From NCBI RefSeq assembly GCF_024127895.1, contig NZ_JAMYBK010000023.1, positions 1 to 64,000 on the forward strand: DNA of 64,000 nt, given 5' to 3'. The translations under genes were made by a program, and so were the position numbers. The notes under the pieces were generated by a model. That model was not told the origin of the DNA. It worked only from the letters and a program-made list of their open reading frames with translations, and searched no databases. Of the stretch, positions 41,780 through 50,091 are shown one piece after another. Numbering within the stretch: the stretch's first letter is position 1; every line of letters begins with the position of its first letter. This stretch comes from Pseudomonas guariconensis. Lineage in GTDB: Bacteria; Pseudomonadota; Gammaproteobacteria; Pseudomonadales; Pseudomonadaceae.

Positions 41780-42582
41780 TTGAGCAGCTCCCGGCACAGC
41801 GATTTGTCGTGGGGGGCTCCGAGCAGTTCGCAGAGGGTGCCGCACAGCTCGGTCTGCAGGGGCTTGGCAGCCGGGTCAAGGCTGAACGCGTCGCCGAAGA
41901 CGAACAGCGGCACCTCCCGTTCCTCGGCCAGCAGGCCGTTGTGCGAGCGATCGTTGTTCATGCCGTGGTCGGCGGTGACCAGCACCTGATAGCCCTCTTC
42001 CAGCCAGCGTGGCAGGTAGTCGGCCAGGAGGATGTCGGCCGTGCGCGCGGCATTGCGGTACTGGGCGCTGTCCAGCCCATGGCGATGGCCGGCGTCGTCG
42101 ATGTTCATCGGGTGCACCAGCAGGAAGTTCGGGGCATGGCGGCGGCGCAGGTACTCGGCGTCGGCCAGCAGGTGCGAGTCGGGGTAGTGGTCGGCGTAGT
42201 AGAACAGGCCGTGCTGGATCGGCAGCTTCGGCGCGTGGGTGTGGCGGTCGCGCAGCGGGTCGAACGGCGAGCGGTTGTACAGCTCGCTGATCCAGTGGTA
42301 AGCCGCCGCCGCGGTACCCAGCCCGGCTTCGCGGGCATAGTGGAACACGCTGCGTTGGGTGGACAGGCGGTTGATGTTGTTGTGCACGATGCCGCTGTCG
42401 ATCGGTGCGACACCGGTGAGGATGCATTCGTACAACGGCCGGGACAGTGCCGGCAGTTCGCACTCCAGGCGGTACAGGGCGGCGCGGTCGGCCTCGACGT
42501 AGGCATGCAGGTGGCCCATGGCATGGTGGGCCACCTGGTGGTTGAGGCCGTCGAGCAGGACCAGGATGACGTTGTGTTGCAT
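41776..42582 (-). CDS. Alkaline phosphatase-superfamily phosphodiesterase (NPP type), cytoplasmic
   Basis: This 268-residue protein has no signal peptide. The full two-metal site of nucleotide pyrophosphatase/phosphodiesterases can be traced: Asp11 (VLLDGLN), nucleophile Ser47 (ten residues before the TG of ILTGVAP, as in NPP enzymes), Asp162 and His166 (NIDDAGHRHG), Asp205-His206 (TADHG) and His214. It is translationally coupled to the first permease gene. An enzyme of this kind inside an import operon suggests hydrolysis of an imported phosphodiester or phosphonate. It is shorter than phosphonoacetate hydrolase. Substrate is unknown. Confidence 0.82.
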   Translation of the reverse strand: MQHNVILVLLDGLNHQVAHHAMGHLHAYVEADRAALYRLECELPALSRPLYECILTGVAPIDSGIVHNNINRLSTQRSVFHYAREAGLGTAAAAYHWISELYNRSPFDPLRDRHTHAPKLPIQHGLFYYADHYPDSHLLADAEYLRRRHAPNFLLVHPMNIDDAGHRHGLDSAQYRNAARTADILLADYLPRWLEEGYQVLVTADHGMNNDRSHNGLLAEEREVPLFVFGDAFSLDPAAKPLQTELCGTLCELLGAPHDKSLCRELLK

Positions 42583-42944
42583 GGGGGGCTCCGTTCAGCG
42601 GCAAGCTACAAGTAAAAGCAGGGCGTGCGATGGGCCAATGCCGGTCAGTTAAGACTTTCAGTTGTCATTTGGGGCCGCTTCGCGCCCCATCGCCGGCAAG
42701 CCGGCTCCCACACTGTCCATGCAAACCGCATCATGTGTGGTCGCCGCGGTCCCTGTGGGAGCCGGCTTGCCGGCGATGGGCTGCAAGGTAGCCCCAAAAA
42801 TGACAAAGCGCCGCTTAACTGACTGAGACATTGTGCGATGGGCCGCTTTTTTCGCACGGTTTGAAGCTGCGGTCTTCAAGCTGCAAGAAGAAGCGGGTCG
42901 ATGCGCGGCCCGCTTTTACTTGCCGCTTGCAGCTTGCAGCCGCC
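42583..42944. other. Intergenic region within the ABC locus
   Basis: This 362-bp gap contains the composite REPIN element and, at 42856-42940, a second hairpin of the GCTGCAAG family with arms AAGCGGG/CCCGCTT. No gene is seen. The hairpins probably lower read-through from the binding-protein gene into the permease operon, which is a common way of giving the binding protein in excess. Confidence 0.6.
42644..42823. repeat. Composite inverted repeat holding a REPIN
   Basis: GTCAGTTAAG (42644-42653) and CTTAACTGAC (42814-42823) flank two inverted REP units, GCCGGCAAGCCGGCTCCCACA and its complement (42692-42776), with GGGGCC.../...GCCCC ends at 42671 and 42795. The interior (GCAAACCGCATCAT near 42721) recurs, inverted, in the element at 57405. 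It separates the binding-protein gene from the rest of its operon. Confidence 0.75.
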
Positions 42945-44009
42945 TCATTCCATCTCGATGATCACTTGCTCCTGCCACATCTGCGGCAGTTTCTTCGAGG
43001 TCGCTTCCCAGGCCTCGGCGTTCTTGATCGGCTGGGCGGCGGCGTACTGGTCGTTGGGCAGCAGCTTGGCCTGTACCTCGGCCGGCAGCTTCAGGTGCTC
43101 GGCGCGGATCGGGCGGGCGTGGCCGATGGCCAGGTTGGTCTGCCCGGCATCGCTGAAGATGTACTCGCGCGCCAGCTTGGCGGCGTTGGGGTGCTTGGCG
43201 TACTTGTTGATGAGCGTGGTGTAGCCGGAAATCACCGAGCCGTCGGACGGGATCAGCACCTCGAAGCGCTTGGGATCTATCTGTTCACGATAGCTCAGGC
43301 CGTTGAAGTCCCACACCACGCCAACCTCCACCTCGCCCTTCTCCAGGGTCTGGATGGTCGGGTTGGCCAGCGACAGGCGCTTCTGCTGGGCCAGCTTGGT
43401 GAACAGCTGCAGGCCAGGGGCGATGTTGCTTTCGTCGCCCTTGTAGGCGATGGCGGCGGCCAGCACGCCATTGGCGGCCTGGGCGGCGGTGCCGACGTCA
43501 CCGATGGCGACCTTGTACTTGCCTTTTTCCAGGTCGTGCCAGGTTTTCGGGCGTTCGTCTTCCTTGACCAGGTCTTTGTTGATGATGAAGGCGATGGTGC
43601 CGGTATAGGCCAGGGCCCAATGGCCATCCTTGTCCTTGGCCCAGGCTGGGACCTGGTCCCAGGTGCTCGGCTTGTACGGCTGGGTCACGCCCTTGGCGAC
43701 GGCGATCGGGCCGAAGGCGGCGCCGACGTCACCGATGTCGGCGCTGGCGTTGTCCTTCTCGGCCTCGAACTTGGCGATTTCCTGGGCCGAACTCATGTCG
43801 GTGTCGCTGTGCTTGAGGCCGTACTTGCTGGCCAGGTCTGCCCAGGTGTCTTTCCAGTTGGCCCAGGCATCCGGCATGCCCACGCTGTTGACCGCGCCTT
43901 CCTTGCGGGCGGCCTCTTCCAGGGCCTTGAGGTCGGTATCGGCGGCCATGGCCGAGGTGCACAGGGCGATGGCCGAGCCGAGCAGTGACGCCATGAAGAA
44001 CTTTTTCAT
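42945..44009 (-). CDS. ABC transporter periplasmic substrate-binding protein
   Basis: This 354-residue protein has a Sec signal peptide (cleavage after CTSAMA, about residue 22). It belongs to the Fbp/PotD-like class 2 binding proteins also found for 2-aminoethylphosphonate. It ends WQEQVIIEME. GGAGCTTCGG precedes the ATG. It is the first gene of the locus and is divergent from the gntR gene at 44334. The ligand cannot be told from sequence alone. Confidence 0.88.
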   Translation of the reverse strand: MKKFFMASLLGSAIALCTSAMAADTDLKALEEAARKEGAVNSVGMPDAWANWKDTWADLASKYGLKHSDTDMSSAQEIAKFEAEKDNASADIGDVGAAFGPIAVAKGVTQPYKPSTWDQVPAWAKDKDGHWALAYTGTIAFIINKDLVKEDERPKTWHDLEKGKYKVAIGDVGTAAQAANGVLAAAIAYKGDESNIAPGLQLFTKLAQQKRLSLANPTIQTLEKGEVEVGVVWDFNGLSYREQIDPKRFEVLIPSDGSVISGYTTLINKYAKHPNAAKLAREYIFSDAGQTNLAIGHARPIRAEHLKLPAEVQAKLLPNDQYAAAQPIKNAEAWEATSKKLPQMWQEQVIIEME

Positions 44010-44070
44010 CCGAAGCTCCTTTGGTGGGGGCCTTGCAGTCGTCAGGGAGAAAACCTTGCGTGCGAACCTT

Positions 44071-44082
44071 TGGTCTAGGTCA
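44071..44082. promoter_or_regulatory. Putative GntR operator upstream of the binding-protein gene
   Basis: TGGTCTAGGTCA is a near-palindrome of the TGGNCTAGNCCA kind about 62 bases before the binding-protein start. The same core appears as a perfect palindrome just before the gntR gene, and TGGTCTA occurs once more, inverted, at 44174-44180. HutC/GntR proteins often bind such CTAG-centred dyads. Confidence 0.45.
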
Positions 44083-44305
44083 GCAAACCTTGAGCCAAGG
44101 TAGGCCCGTTGCGTGACAGTTTGATGTAAGCGCCTCGCTGGCCCGGTATGCCAGCGACCTTGGAACTACAGCGTAGACCAGATCGAAGGCCTTGATTCCC
44201 AAGGCCTGGTTCGGTTCTGGCAAGGGGCTTGGGGATGCCTTTGTCACAGGATGTTCATCGGCCGTGCCTAGGCTTGCACTATTCTCCAACTGCCCTGTTC
44301 TGGGG

Positions 44306-44319
44306 CTGGACTAGTCCAG
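44306..44319 (+). promoter_or_regulatory. Putative GntR autoregulatory operator
   Basis: CTGGACTAGTCCAG is a perfect 14-bp palindrome 15 bases before the gntR start codon. A bound regulator here would block transcription of its own gene. Confidence 0.55.
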
Positions 44320-44333
44320 ATAGGTAACCATCG

Positions 44334-45047
44334 ATGCAGTCGACGCCACCGCGCGCGGTAACAGCCATCTGCCATGCCTTGCAGGAGCAGATCGAACACG
44401 GCCTGCTGGCGCCAGGCGGCAAGCTGCCGGCCGAACGCAAGCTCAGCGAGGTGTTCGACACCACCCGCATCACCCTGCGTGAGGCGTTGGTGCAACTGGA
44501 GGCCCAGGGTCTGATCTATCGCGAGGAGCGGCGGGGCTGGTTCGTCGCCCCGCAGCGGCTGACCTACGACCTGATCGAACGCAGCCACTTCCACGCCATG
44601 GTCCGCGACCAGGGGCGGGTGCCGAGCACCGAGCTGTTGTCAGCGCGCCTGCAGCCGGCTTCGGCGGCCATCTGCGCGCGATTGCGCCTGCCAGCGTTGT
44701 CCAGCGTGGTGCGCATCTGCCGGCTGCGGCGCATCGATGGGCGGGCGGTGCTGTATGCCGAGCACTATCTCGACCCGCGCTACTTCCCCGGGATTCTTGA
44801 ACAGGACCTGAGCCAGTCGCTGACCGAGATCTATGGTCGGGCGTACGGCATCGCCTATGGCCAGGTGTGCTTCGAGATCCTGCCGACGGCCCTGCCGGTG
44901 GCGGCGGCCAGTGCCTTGAAAGTGTCGGTCGGCAGCCCGGGGTTGCATATCACCCGGGTCAACAGTGACCAGCATGGGCACCTGATCGATTGCGACCTGG
45001 AGTATTGGCGACATGATGCGATCCGCATCCGGGCGCAGGCGGGGTAG
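44334..45047 (+). CDS. GntR-family (HutC/UTRA) transcriptional regulator
   Basis: This 237-residue protein has an N-terminal winged helix-turn-helix (residues about 8-72: LPAERKLSEVFDTTRITLREAL) and a UTRA effector domain (about 90-230). UTRA regulators sense the substrate or a product of the pathway they control; those beside 2-aminoethylphosphonate transporters (PhnR, PhnF) are relatives. It is divergent from the binding-protein gene, with CTAG-centred dyads between them, so it very probably regulates this import locus. TAGGTAACC lies before the ATG. Confidence 0.88.
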   Translation: MQSTPPRAVTAICHALQEQIEHGLLAPGGKLPAERKLSEVFDTTRITLREALVQLEAQGLIYREERRGWFVAPQRLTYDLIERSHFHAMVRDQGRVPSTELLSARLQPASAAICARLRLPALSSVVRICRLRRIDGRAVLYAEHYLDPRYFPGILEQDLSQSLTEIYGRAYGIAYGQVCFEILPTALPVAAASALKVSVGSPGLHITRVNSDQHGHLIDCDLEYWRHDAIRIRAQAG

Positions 45048-45051
45048 GGAA

Positions 45052-45153
45052 GGGGCTGCCTTGCAGCCCATCGCCGGCAAGCCGGCTCCCACACGTTCGG
45101 CGCCGACCCCAAGGGCCGTATGGTTCCTGGGCGATGGGGCGCGAAGCGGCCCT
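45052..45153. repeat. REPIN-like inverted REP pair
   Basis: GGGGCTGCCTTGCAGCCCATCG with GCCGGCAAGCCGGC begins the element and GGCGATGGGGCGCGAAGCGGCCC ends it. It fills the space between the convergent gntR and mechanosensitive channel genes and touches the stop of the latter. Its interior differs from the copies at 42.7 and 57.4 kb. Confidence 0.6.
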
Positions 45154-47308
45154 AGCTGCCAGCACCTGCGGCCTCGCTCATTGCGCCGCCGCCGGCCGTC
45201 ACCACCTGCACCGACAAGCGCGGCGTCGCCAGGTCCAGCCCGGCCTCGTCCAACTGCCGCTTGAGCGCCAGGTTGAACGCCCGCGACACTTCCCACTGCT
45301 TGATCGGTGCGGTCTTGAACCGCGCCCGCAGGATCGCCGACCCCGACTCGAAGCTCTCCACCCCTTGCAGCTCCAGCGGCGACCAGATGTTGCGGCGCAT
45401 CAGCGGGTCGTTGCGCAGTTTCTGCCCCACGTCGCGGATCAGCGTGATGGCCTGGTCGATGTTCATGCTGTGGGGGATGGCCACGCGGAAGATGGCGTAG
45501 CCGAACTCCCGCGAGTAGTTCTTGATGCTCTTGATCTCGCTGAACGGAATGGTGTGCACGATGCCGTCGATGTCTCGCAGGCGCACGGTGCGGATGGTCA
45601 GGCCTTCGACGGTACCCAGGTGGCCGCCGACGTCCACGTAGTCGTCGATGGCCAGGGAATCTTCGATGATGATGAACAGGCCGGTGATCAGGTCGGCCAC
45701 CAGCGACTGCGCACCGAAGCCGATGGCCAGGCCGATGACGCCGGCACCGGCGAGCAGGGGCGTGACGTTCATGCCCATGTTGGCCAGGGCGACGATCACC
45801 GCGATGATGAAGATGGCCACGAACATCACGTTGCGGATCAGCGGCATCATCGTTTGCGCCCGGGCATTGGCCATGCCCCGGCGCGACCGCACCAGGGCAT
45901 GGTGCACGGCGGTGTCGGCGAGGATCCACACCAGCCAGGCGACGATCAGCGTACCGGCCAGGCCCAACAGGCGCAGGCTGACCTCATGCCCCTCGCCCTC
46001 GGCGAAGTCGATCATCGACAGGCCCCAGACCCGCAGGCCCAGCTCGATGAACACCAGCCAGATGAACAGGTGCACCAGGGCATAACCGAAGTTGCGCAGG
46101 CGCTCGGCATACACTGCCTGGCGCCGGCTGGCCCGCTTGGGATTGTTGGCCTGGCGGCGCACCAGGCCGTTGAGCACCATGCACACCACCACCAGCACCG
46201 TGCACATCAGCGACTGGCGCAGGGCCGTGCTGGTGTCGCCGGCGGAGACGAAAGTGGCGAACAGCGAGATGGCCACCAGGATCAGCGCCGGCACGAACCA
46301 GAAGCTGCCGAGGATCTCGATGGTATCGCTGAGGGTGCGACGGGTCAGGCGCCGGGACAGGGGCTGGTTGCGGATCAGGTGGGCGATCGGCCGGCGGAAG
46401 CGCAGGATGAACAGCCCGGTGCACAGCGCCGCCAGGACGTTGGCCAGGGTCGCCAGGGAATGCGCCAGGTGGCTGCCCAGCGCGGTGGTCATGCGCGGGT
46501 CGCTCATCGCCTCGCCGAAGGCGGCGAAGCTACCGATCAGCCACAGGGGGCGGAACGCCTGGCGGCGCAGGATGTACAAGGCACGGTGGCGGTGCGGGCC
46601 GTCCAGCAGGGAGAAGGCGATCACGCAGATCGCCGAGAAGCAGGTGCCGACTACTAGGGCATAGGCCAGGACCATGGCCAGCGACTTGCCGAGCGACGGC
46701 GGCAGGGCGAAGCTCAGGTACACGGTGAACACCAGGGCCACCAGCCATGGCCCGAGCTTGCGCAGGGCGAAGCGCACCAGGTCCCAGGTGCGCGGGTGTT
46801 GCGGCAGTTCCTCGGTCAGGCCGAAGCGCAGGCGCACCCGGTGGCCGATCCAGTTGAACAGGTAGGCCAGCAGGCTCCACACCGCGATGATCGCGGCGAA
46901 GCCGAACAGGATCGTCGGCCATTGGTGTACCGGCACCACCAGCGCGGTCAGTTCCGACTGGGCCTGGTCGATCTCCAGGGACCAGCGGCGGAATGGGCTG
47001 GCATCGCCGCTGAACTGTTTTTCCAGGTCATGCAGGGCGCCGCCGATCAACCCGAGCACGCCCTGTTCGGCGGGCGGTTGCGATTGCCGGGTGGCGTCGC
47101 GCAGCTTCTTCAGGTCGCTCAGCAGCTTGGTCCGCTGCTGGTCGTTCTCCAGGGTCTTGATCACCTCGTCCAGCGACTTGCCCAGCGGCTCGGTGGCTTC
47201 GGGCTGCGCTGGCGCGCTAGAGCCGAGCAGACCGGGCAGGCCAGCGGCCTGCACCGGGGCGATGAACAGGAACAGCAGCAGGGTCAGGCAACGCAGGAGG
47301 GCAGGCAC
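45152..47308 (-). CDS. MscS-family mechanosensitive ion channel (YbiO-like)
   Basis: This 718-residue inner-membrane protein starts with a signal peptide (cleavage after VQA) and has a periplasmic coiled region, about 10 membrane helices, and a C-terminal MscS core. The pore helix region reads TPLLAGAGVIGLAIGFGAQSLVADLITG (about residues 520-548), followed by the cytoplasmic beta-domain (IDDYVDVGGHLGTVEGLTIRTVRLRD split around residue 565). Large MscS proteins release solutes on hypo-osmotic shock. The small protein at 47356 lies immediately upstream. Confidence 0.9.
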   Translation of the reverse strand: MPALLRCLTLLLFLFIAPVQAAGLPGLLGSSAPAQPEATEPLGKSLDEVIKTLENDQQRTKLLSDLKKLRDATRQSQPPAEQGVLGLIGGALHDLEKQFSGDASPFRRWSLEIDQAQSELTALVVPVHQWPTILFGFAAIIAVWSLLAYLFNWIGHRVRLRFGLTEELPQHPRTWDLVRFALRKLGPWLVALVFTVYLSFALPPSLGKSLAMVLAYALVVGTCFSAICVIAFSLLDGPHRHRALYILRRQAFRPLWLIGSFAAFGEAMSDPRMTTALGSHLAHSLATLANVLAALCTGLFILRFRRPIAHLIRNQPLSRRLTRRTLSDTIEILGSFWFVPALILVAISLFATFVSAGDTSTALRQSLMCTVLVVVCMVLNGLVRRQANNPKRASRRQAVYAERLRNFGYALVHLFIWLVFIELGLRVWGLSMIDFAEGEGHEVSLRLLGLAGTLIVAWLVWILADTAVHHALVRSRRGMANARAQTMMPLIRNVMFVAIFIIAVIVALANMGMNVTPLLAGAGVIGLAIGFGAQSLVADLITGLFIIIEDSLAIDDYVDVGGHLGTVEGLTIRTVRLRDIDGIVHTIPFSEIKSIKNYSREFGYAIFRVAIPHSMNIDQAITLIRDVGQKLRNDPLMRRNIWSPLELQGVESFESGSAILRARFKTAPIKQWEVSRAFNLALKRQLDEAGLDLATPRLSVQVVTAGGGAMSEAAGAGS

Positions 47309-47355
47309 CGGGAAATCTACCTCAGGTCAAACGATTGCCCGAGTGTAGAGGTTTC

Positions 47356-47520
47356 TCAGGCCAGTTTCTCGAGGATCTTCCAGCACATGATGCCGATCAT
47401 GCCGAGGGTGCCGATCCACATCATCAGCACGCCGATGTTGCGCTCGCGCAGGCTGAAGCCGATGGTCAGCAGAAGCAGGCCAGCGAAGACCGGCAGGAAC
47501 AGGGAAAGGAACGGCGACAT
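47356..47520 (-). CDS. Small two-helix membrane protein, 54 aa
   Basis: The start at 47520 is preceded by AGGAT at a good distance. The 54-residue product has two hydrophobic helices (LFLPVFAGLLLLTIGF and GVLMMWIGTLGMIGIMCW) joined by a charged turn. It is 47 bp upstream of the mscS-type gene in the same direction, so the two may be co-transcribed. I recognise no family. Confidence 0.6.
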   Translation of the reverse strand: MSPFLSLFLPVFAGLLLLTIGFSLRERNIGVLMMWIGTLGMIGIMCWKILEKLA

Positions 47521-47665
47521 GGACAGGGATCCTTCTGTATGGGGGGCCATGTCCTAAGCATAGCGGTTTGGCTTGCCGGGAGGATTGATCGAGGGCAGGT
47601 AGGAGGCTGCTGTGCGGCCTGGGCTGGCCTGTTTGCGGGCAGGCCAGCCCAGGCACCGTGATGCT

Positions 47666-48955
47666 TCAGGGCAACTCGCGGCTACGGTAGAACGCCGTCA
47701 GCACCTTCACCAGGTGCGCCAGGTCGTGGCTGCCGCACAGCTCGCGGATCGAGTGCATGGCGAAGGTCGGCAGGCCGATGTCGACCGTGCGCACGCCCAG
47801 GTGGCTGGCGGTGATCGGGCCGATGGTCGAGCCGCAGCCCATGTCGCTGCGCACCACGAAGCTCTGCACCGGTACCTCTTCGGCCATGCACAGGTGGCGG
47901 AAGAAGCCCGCGGTCTCGCTGTTGGTGGCGTAGCGCTGGTTGGTGTTGACCTTGATCACCGGCCCGGCGTTGAGCTTGGGCCCATGGTTGCCGTCGTGCT
48001 TGTCGGCGTAGTTGGGGTGCACGCCATGGGCGTTGTCGGCCGAGACCAGCAGCGAGCGCTGGATGGTGCGTACGTAGTCGTCGCCGTCCGGCAGCAGGCG
48101 CTGCAGGGTCTGCTCGAGCATCGGGCCGTCGGCGCCGCAGGCCGAGCACGAGCCGACTTCCTCATGGTCGTTGCACACCAGCACGCAGGACTCGTCGCTG
48201 TCGGCGGCCAGCAGCGCCTGCAGGCCGGCGTAGCACGACAGCAGGTTGTCCAGGCGGGCACCGGCGATGAAGTCGCCGTTCAGGCCGACCAGTGCGGCGT
48301 CCTGGGTGTCGTAGAAGCTCAGCTCGTAGTCCAGCACCACATCGGCGTTGAGCTGGTGCTCGCGGGCCAGTTGCTCGGTGAGCAGGGCGCGGAAATCGAC
48401 CCGCTCGTCGCCGGCGACCTGGGCGAGGATCGGCGGCAGTTCGTGCTGCGGGTTGATCGCCCAGCCTTCGTTGGCGGTACGGTTGAGGTGGATGGCGAGG
48501 TTGGGAATGATCGCGATCGGCAGCTTGAAGTCCACCAACTGGCTCTCGACCTTGCCATCGCGGCGGAAGGTGACCCGCCCGGCCAGCGACAGGTCGCGGT
48601 CGAACCAAGGCGCCAGCAGTGCACCCCCATAGACTTCCACGCCCAGTTGCAGGAAACCCTGGCGCTGCAGCTCGGGTTGTGGCTTGACCCGCAGGCACGG
48701 GCTGTCGGTGTGGGCGCCGACCATGCGGATGCCACCCAGCAGCGGTGAATGCTTGCCGAGCTTGATGGCGATGATCGAGGAGTCGTTGCGGGTCACGTAA
48801 TAGCGCCCGCCGGGCACCGTGGCCCAGCTGTCACGCTCATCCAGGCGCTGGTAACCAGCGGCCTCCAGGCGCAGGGCGAGGCTCGCGGTGGCATGGAAGG
48901 GCGTGGGGGAGGCCTTGAGGAAATCGATCAGGCCGGCATTCAGGGAATCGCGCAT
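47666..48955 (-). CDS. apeB: M18-family aspartyl aminopeptidase ApeB
   Basis: This 429-residue metallopeptidase has the M18 metal-site segments: VGAHTDSPCLRVKP (His/Asp near residue 80), the NDHEEVGS block with catalytic Glu, and SADNAHGVHPNY, ending with the C-terminal histidine region GPITASHLGVRTVD. It releases N-terminal acidic residues from peptides in the cytoplasm. The length is that of the family. Confidence 0.92.
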   Translation of the reverse strand: MRDSLNAGLIDFLKASPTPFHATASLALRLEAAGYQRLDERDSWATVPGGRYYVTRNDSSIIAIKLGKHSPLLGGIRMVGAHTDSPCLRVKPQPELQRQGFLQLGVEVYGGALLAPWFDRDLSLAGRVTFRRDGKVESQLVDFKLPIAIIPNLAIHLNRTANEGWAINPQHELPPILAQVAGDERVDFRALLTEQLAREHQLNADVVLDYELSFYDTQDAALVGLNGDFIAGARLDNLLSCYAGLQALLAADSDESCVLVCNDHEEVGSCSACGADGPMLEQTLQRLLPDGDDYVRTIQRSLLVSADNAHGVHPNYADKHDGNHGPKLNAGPVIKVNTNQRYATNSETAGFFRHLCMAEEVPVQSFVVRSDMGCGSTIGPITASHLGVRTVDIGLPTFAMHSIRELCGSHDLAHLVKVLTAFYRSRELP

Positions 48956-48966
48956 AACTCACTCCA

Positions 48967-49056
48967 ACAAATCGAGCTGCAAGCTTCAAGCTTCAAGCAA
49001 GAGCGCCCACCGGAGCAAGCACCAACGCGATCCGCTCTGGCTTTTTCTTGCAGCTT
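48967..49056. repeat. Long hairpin of the GCTGCAAG family
   Basis: GAGCTGCAAGCTTCAAGCTTCAAGC with AAGAGCG on the left and CGCTCTGGCTTTTTCTTGCAGC on the right form complementary arms. It lies at the 3' end of the pseudouridine synthase gene (minus strand), so terminator function is likely. It is related to the elements near 16.7 and 42.9 kb. Confidence 0.55.
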
Positions 49057-49690
49057 AAAAAGGTGCCGGGCACTCGAATTTCAATCGTTCACCGGAAACC
49101 GGGTGGGTAAAGCCCAGCATGCTCGCATGCAGGCACAGCCGCTCATGAGCCGCCAAGGCCTCGGGGTTGGCATACAGACGGTCGCCCAGCAACGGGTGCC
49201 CGATCGACAGCATGTGCACGCGCAACTGGTGCGAGCGCCCGGTGATCGGGGTCAGCTCGACCCGGCAATGGTCGCCGCAGCGCTCGAGGATGCGCCAGAA
49301 GGTCAGGGCATGCTTGCCCTGCTCGTGATCCACCACATGGCGCGGCTTGGTCGGCGGGTCGTAGCGCAGGGGCAGGTCGATGCTGCCACTGTCCAGCGCC
49401 GGCTGCCCCCAGCACAGGGCGGTGTAGGCTTTCTCGGTCTCGCGGTCGTGGAACTGGCGCGACAGCTCGCGATGGCTGTCGGCATCGCGGGCCAGCAGGA
49501 TGATCCCGGAGGTCTCCCAGTCCAGGCGGTGGACGATCAGGGCGTCGGGGTAGCCGTTCTCCTGCAGGCGGGTGATCAGGCAGTCCTTGTTGTCCTCGGC
49601 ACGGCCCGGCACCGACAGCAGCAGGGTCGGCTTGTTGACCACCAGGATGGCGGCGTCCTCGTGGAGGATCTGGATGTTCGACAGCGGCAT
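49055..49690 (-). CDS. RluA-family pseudouridine synthase
   Basis: This 211-residue enzyme has the RluA catalytic block IVHRLDWETSGIILLAR (Asp in HRLD, about residue 54) and the TGRSHQLRVHM motif near 150. It lacks an S4 domain. The start at 49690 begins the conserved domain; the frame upstream is antisense REP sequence. It lies downstream of minE, separated by a REP-type hairpin. The target RNA (tRNA or 23S rRNA) cannot be told. Confidence 0.88.
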   Translation of the reverse strand: MPLSNIQILHEDAAILVVNKPTLLLSVPGRAEDNKDCLITRLQENGYPDALIVHRLDWETSGIILLARDADSHRELSRQFHDRETEKAYTALCWGQPALDSGSIDLPLRYDPPTKPRHVVDHEQGKHALTFWRILERCGDHCRVELTPITGRSHQLRVHMLSIGHPLLGDRLYANPEALAAHERLCLHASMLGFTHPVSGERLKFECPAPF

Positions 49691-49707
49691 TGTCGCAGGT
49701 TCTCTAA

Positions 49708-49808
49708 AGCACTGTGGGAGCGGGCTTGCCCACGAACGGGCCGGTAGGCGCCGTGGAGGATGGCGCCGGTACCGGCCCGTTCGCGGCACAAGGCCGCTCC
49801 CACAGGGA
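49708..49808. repeat. REP-type inverted repeat between minE and the pseudouridine synthase gene
   Basis: TGTGGGAGCGGGCTTGCCC...and...GGCCGCTCCCACA form the outer arms, with an inner inverted pair ACGGGCCGGTA/TACCGGCCCGT. The whole gap folds as one long hairpin. Confidence 0.65.
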
Positions 49809-49833
49809 TCGCGGTGTGCCCGGAATCGCTGGA

Positions 49834-50088
49834 TCAGCGGTCGGGCAGGGTGATGTTCAGCTCGAGGATCGAGCAACTGCCCTGGTTCTCCAGCTCGATG
49901 TGCACGTCGTCGTTGCCGATGTTCACATACTTGCGGATCACTTCGAGCAGTTCTTTTTGCAGGGCTGGCAGGTAGTCCGGCTCGCTGCGCTGGCCTCGCT
50001 CGTGCGCCACGATGATCTGTAGACGCTCTTTCGCTACCGACGCGCTGCTCTGTTTCTGTCTGCCACGAAAGAAGTCAAAAAGGTTCAT
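49834..50088 (-). CDS. minE: Cell division topological specificity factor MinE
   Basis: This 84-residue protein has the MinE N-terminal amphipathic helix (NLFDFFRGRQK), the anti-MinCD segment (AKERLQIIVAHERGQR) and the dimerisation domain. MinE drives pole-to-pole oscillation of MinCD. It starts 3 bases after minD ends, so the genes are co-translated. Confidence 0.97.
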   Translation of the reverse strand: MNLFDFFRGRQKQSSASVAKERLQIIVAHERGQRSEPDYLPALQKELLEVIRKYVNIGNDDVHIELENQGSCSILELNITLPDR

Positions 50089-50091
50089 GGT

